Source of the DNA: an uncultured Terriglobus sp.
Lineage (GTDB): Bacteria > Acidobacteriota > Terriglobia > Terriglobales > Acidobacteriaceae
Assembly: GCA_937859825.1 (NCBI GenBank)
Contig: CALMAP010000032.1
Location: 6,798-14,399, forward strand
Direction of reading: 5' to 3'
Length of the DNA: 7,602 nucleotides
Shown here: positions 5,438 to 7,602 of the stretch, piece by piece
Position numbering within the stretch: position 1 is the first letter of the stretch
Layout of the letters: the number at the start of each line of letters is the position of its first letter
Position numbers and translations under genes: made by a program
The notes under the pieces: model-generated
What the model was told of the DNA's origin: nothing
The model's input: only the letters and a program-made list of their open reading frames with translations
Database searches by the model: none

Positions 5438-6353
5438 CAAGGCAAAACAGAAGCTGCTTGCCGTCAAGTCCATCGCGGAGGACGGCACGTTTGAAGGGCT
5501 GCTCTCGCCGTACGGCAACGTGGACGACGGCGGCGATATGGTGGAGCGTGGTGCCTTTACCAAATCCATGGCGGAGCACGGAAATACCGTGCCGATGCTA
5601 TGGCAGCACAAGGCAGACTGCCCCATCGGGGAATTGACGCTGGACGATCGCGCGGACGGCCTCTGGGTTAAGGGCAGGCTGCTGCTGGATGACGATGTTC
5701 CGGAAGCAAAAAAAGCCTACGCGCTGCTCAAAGGCCAGATCATCAAAGGCCTTTCGATCGGCTATGACGCCGTGCAGAAGTCTGTGGTTGACGGCGTCCG
5801 CCACCTGAAAGAGTTGCGCCTGTGGGAAGGCTCAGTCGTCACTTTCCCGATGAATACCTCCGCGCTTATCAGCTCTGTGAAATCGCGCGAGCAGAAGGGC
5901 GATTTTCTGGAGGAACTGGCAGATCGGCAGGTGAGCGACGCTGGGTACCAGATGATGACCGCGCTGCAGTATGCGCTGTCTCCGCTGGTGTGGTCTGGCC
6001 TCTCGCGTGACGAGATGATGACCGCCGCAGAGACGATCTGCGACCAGTTTAAGGCGACCTACCTGGAATACCTGCCGGAGTATTTGGACTATCTTGCCCG
6101 CGAGTACGGCATGGATACCAAGAGCTGGCAAGGCAAGCGTGAAGAGAAGTCCCGTGAGATCAAGGCCGGTCGCAAGCTGAGCGGCGAAACTCGCGACACG
6201 CTGGGCGATGCCCACGAACACATCAAGTCCGCAGTAGGTCTGCTGGATGACCTGCTGGAAACCGACGACGGCGATCCCGATCCGGAAGACGATGCCGAGG
6301 CAAAGTCCGCTGGGGACGCGATCCAGTCCATGCGCAAGCTGCTAACGCAGTAG
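5430..6353 (+). CDS. Prohead (capsid maturation) protease, HK97 gp4-like
   Basis: A 307-residue serine protease of the HK97 prohead protease family (Peptidase S78/U35), which enters the prohead, removes the capsid delta domain and then digests itself. The protease domain covers residues 1-150: FEGLLSPYGNVDDGGDMVERGAF, then VPMLWQHK with catalytic His60, KGLSIGYDA with Ser109, and the conserved LWEGSVVTFPMN (131-142) closing the domain. GGAGGG 5 bases before the ATG is a strong ribosome site. The protein is longer than HK97 gp4 (about 225 residues). The extra C-terminal part is mostly helical and charged, with AGRKLSGETRDTLGDAHEHI (247-266), a coiled-coil-like LLDDLLE and an acidic DDGDPDPEDDAEAK tail. 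This may help target the protease into the prohead. Family assignment is firm. Confidence 0.96.
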   Translation: MHNKAKQKLLAVKSIAEDGTFEGLLSPYGNVDDGGDMVERGAFTKSMAEHGNTVPMLWQHKADCPIGELTLDDRADGLWVKGRLLLDDDVPEAKKAYALLKGQIIKGLSIGYDAVQKSVVDGVRHLKELRLWEGSVVTFPMNTSALISSVKSREQKGDFLEELADRQVSDAGYQMMTALQYALSPLVWSGLSRDEMMTAAETICDQFKATYLEYLPEYLDYLAREYGMDTKSWQGKREEKSREIKAGRKLSGETRDTLGDAHEHIKSAVGLLDDLLETDDGDPDPEDDAEAKSAGDAIQSMRKLLTQ

Positions 6354-6398
6354 CAGGCGCGCCAACGCACTAACCCATCCCAAACAAAGGAAAAAATC

Positions 6399-7553
6399 AT
6401 GGAACTGAAAGACCAGTTGGCGTCCCTGCAGAGTGACCTGAAGGGCTTCGTTGAAAAAGGCAACGCCGAGATAAAGCAGCTCGGCACTACCACCGCTGAG
6501 ACCAAGTCCAACGTCGAAAAGATTCAGCAGCAGCTTGACGCCATCGACAAGAAGTTCGCCGACAAGCACGCGAATGAGCCTGTCAAGTCGTTTGCCGATG
6601 AATTGAAGGAAAACGAGAGCGTGTCCCGTCTGCTCAAGGACCGCCGCGGCTCGGCCACCATCCACATCAAGGCTGCGCACCAGATGCAGCAGAAAACCAT
6701 CATCCAGAGTTCGGCTGTCCCGGCTGTCAGCCCGGGCATTCTGGGCGTTGACCAGCGGCCCGGTATCGTTGGTGAGGTCCGCCCGCAACTTACGCTGGCA
6801 GACATCATCAGCTCGCGGCCCACGTCGCAGCCGTTGATCAGCTTTGTCAAGGTTGCCACCCCGTTCACCGTTGCCGGAATGGCACCGGAAACCACCTTGA
6901 AATCCGAGAACGGTGTAACGTTTGCCGTGACTTCCGAAAAGGTGCGAACGATCGCGACCTTTGTCCCGGCGTCGCGCCAGATACTGGACGACTTCGACGA
7001 TTTGGAGAGTTATATTCGGGTCAATCTGCCGTACTACGTCAAGCTGAAAAAAGAGCAGCAGATGTTGGCCGGCGACGGCACGGGTGAAAATCTGCACGGC
7101 TACATTCCGCAAGCGGTTGCGTACGACACGACAGCGAACGTCGTGGGCGACAACAAGATCGACACCATCGGTCATGCCCTCGAGCAGCAGGCAGAATCAT
7201 TGGAGTTGCCGCCTGATTTTATCGAAATGCACGTACGCGACTGGTGGAAGATCCGGCTGCAGAAAGACGGTTATGGCCGTTACATCTTGGGCGATCCGCA
7301 GACTATGGTGAAGCCCAGCCTGTTTGGCGTTGACGTGCTGCCGACCACGAACATCGCGGTCAACACATTTCTGGTGGGTAACTCCACGCCCATGGCTTCC
7401 GAGTTGCGGCAGCGCTTGGACATGGAGGTGTTGATCTCAACGGAAGACGTTGATAACTTCCGGAAAAACATGGTCACAATTCGCGCGGAAGAGCGAGCGG
7501 CTTTGATTGTCTACCGTCCCAACGCATTCCGCACGGGCGCTTTCCCGGCCTAA
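6399..7553 (+). CDS. Major capsid protein, HK97 gp5-like
   Basis: A 384-residue HK97-fold capsid subunit. Residues 1 to about 100 form the delta domain, a charged coiled coil (LQSDLKGFVEK..., VEKIQQQLDAIDKKFADK) that acts as a built-in scaffold and should be cut off by the upstream protease, probably near QQKTIIQ (97-103). The mature domain then follows HK97 closely: RPGIV, LTLADII, the E-loop ending APETTLKSENGVTF, TIATFVPASRQILDDF, ML.GDGTGENL.G and the C-terminal DNFRKNMVTIRAEERAALIVYRP split across 352-374. By ungapped comparison with HK97 from memory, K168, N357 and E364 match K169, N356 and E363, the cross-link pair and its catalytic Glu. AAAGGA lies about 9 bases before the ATG. The 45-base gap from the protease contains nothing else. 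Confidence 0.97.
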   Translation: MELKDQLASLQSDLKGFVEKGNAEIKQLGTTTAETKSNVEKIQQQLDAIDKKFADKHANEPVKSFADELKENESVSRLLKDRRGSATIHIKAAHQMQQKTIIQSSAVPAVSPGILGVDQRPGIVGEVRPQLTLADIISSRPTSQPLISFVKVATPFTVAGMAPETTLKSENGVTFAVTSEKVRTIATFVPASRQILDDFDDLESYIRVNLPYYVKLKKEQQMLAGDGTGENLHGYIPQAVAYDTTANVVGDNKIDTIGHALEQQAESLELPPDFIEMHVRDWWKIRLQKDGYGRYILGDPQTMVKPSLFGVDVLPTTNIAVNTFLVGNSTPMASELRQRLDMEVLISTEDVDNFRKNMVTIRAEERAALIVYRPNAFRTGAFPA

Positions 7554-7571
7554 CGATAACCCTGCAAAGAC

Positions 7572-7598
7572 GAGGCGGCGGGCCATGCTCGCCGTCTC
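7572..7598 (+). terminator. Strong hairpin after the capsid gene (possible terminator)
   Basis: The arms GAGGCGGCGGGC (7572-7583) and GCTCGCCGTCTC (7587-7598) form a 12-bp stem with two G-U pairs and a CAT loop, 19 bases after the capsid stop. A GC-rich hairpin here could partly terminate transcription or protect the 3' end of the highly expressed capsid message. The window ends 4 bases later, so a T-tract cannot be checked; the bases ATAG that follow the stem are not a good start to one. Head-tail connector genes are expected next. Confidence 0.5.
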
Positions 7599-7602
7599 AT
7601 AG

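Noticed and set aside
6342..7175. Minus-strand open frame (277 codons) inside the capsid gene
   Set aside because: It is antisense to the strongly conserved capsid sequence, with no ribosome site or domain evident.
7584..7602. Short reading frame ATGCTCGCCGTCTCATAG at the window end as the start of the next gene
   Set aside because: It stops after five codons and falls inside the 3' arm of the hairpin.

Overview
This window is the left-hand head and DNA-packaging module of an HK97-like tailed phage or prophage, probably from a proteobacterial host. The host guess rests on moderately high GC by eye, strong GGAG-type ribosome sites and the HK97/D3-like gene order; nothing in the sequence fixes genus or species. 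The order on the + strand is: HNH endonuclease (2-415, 5' end outside the window), small terminase (563-967), large terminase (2076-3974), portal (3975-5327), a 36-codon overlapping ORF (5327-5437), prohead protease (5430-6353) and major capsid protein (6399-7553). The window ends in a strong hairpin after the capsid gene.

These genes form one assembly line. TerS and TerL, probably helped by the HNH protein, recognise and cut concatemeric DNA and pump it through the portal. The capsid protein builds the shell with its N-terminal delta domain acting as scaffold, and the protease removes that domain. Comparison with HK97 gp5 from memory indicates that the lysine, asparagine and glutamate needed for covalent 'chain-mail' cross-linking are all present (K168, N357, E364). 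The 144 bp between the HNH and TerS genes hold roughly phased A-tracts and a perfect 7-bp hairpin, and sit where cos lies in HK97.

The unusual part is 968-2075. The two terminase genes, normally adjacent, are separated by a two-gene cassette on the opposite strand: a ParA-type ATPase (1290-1901) and, overlapping it by the 4 bases GTGA, a small ribbon-helix-helix (RHH) protein (1030-1293). This is the layout of a ParF/ParG-type plasmid partition locus. Its non-coding flanks are built from contiguous 8-bp repeats of the form GCGYRTCY in both orientations: seven in 980-1035 (one weak), nine in 1915-1986 and five in 2035-2074. These are the best candidates for the RHH protein's operator and centromere (parS). 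The third array ends one base before the large-terminase ATG.

My reading is that the phage carries a self-contained partition cassette inside its packaging operon, which suggests a plasmid-like (phage-plasmid) lysogenic state or a partition-derived regulator acting on packaging genes. The octamer arrays are seen directly; their function is inferred. There is no gene-free stretch longer than 300 bases. No tRNA, rRNA, CRISPR array or insertion sequence was seen.
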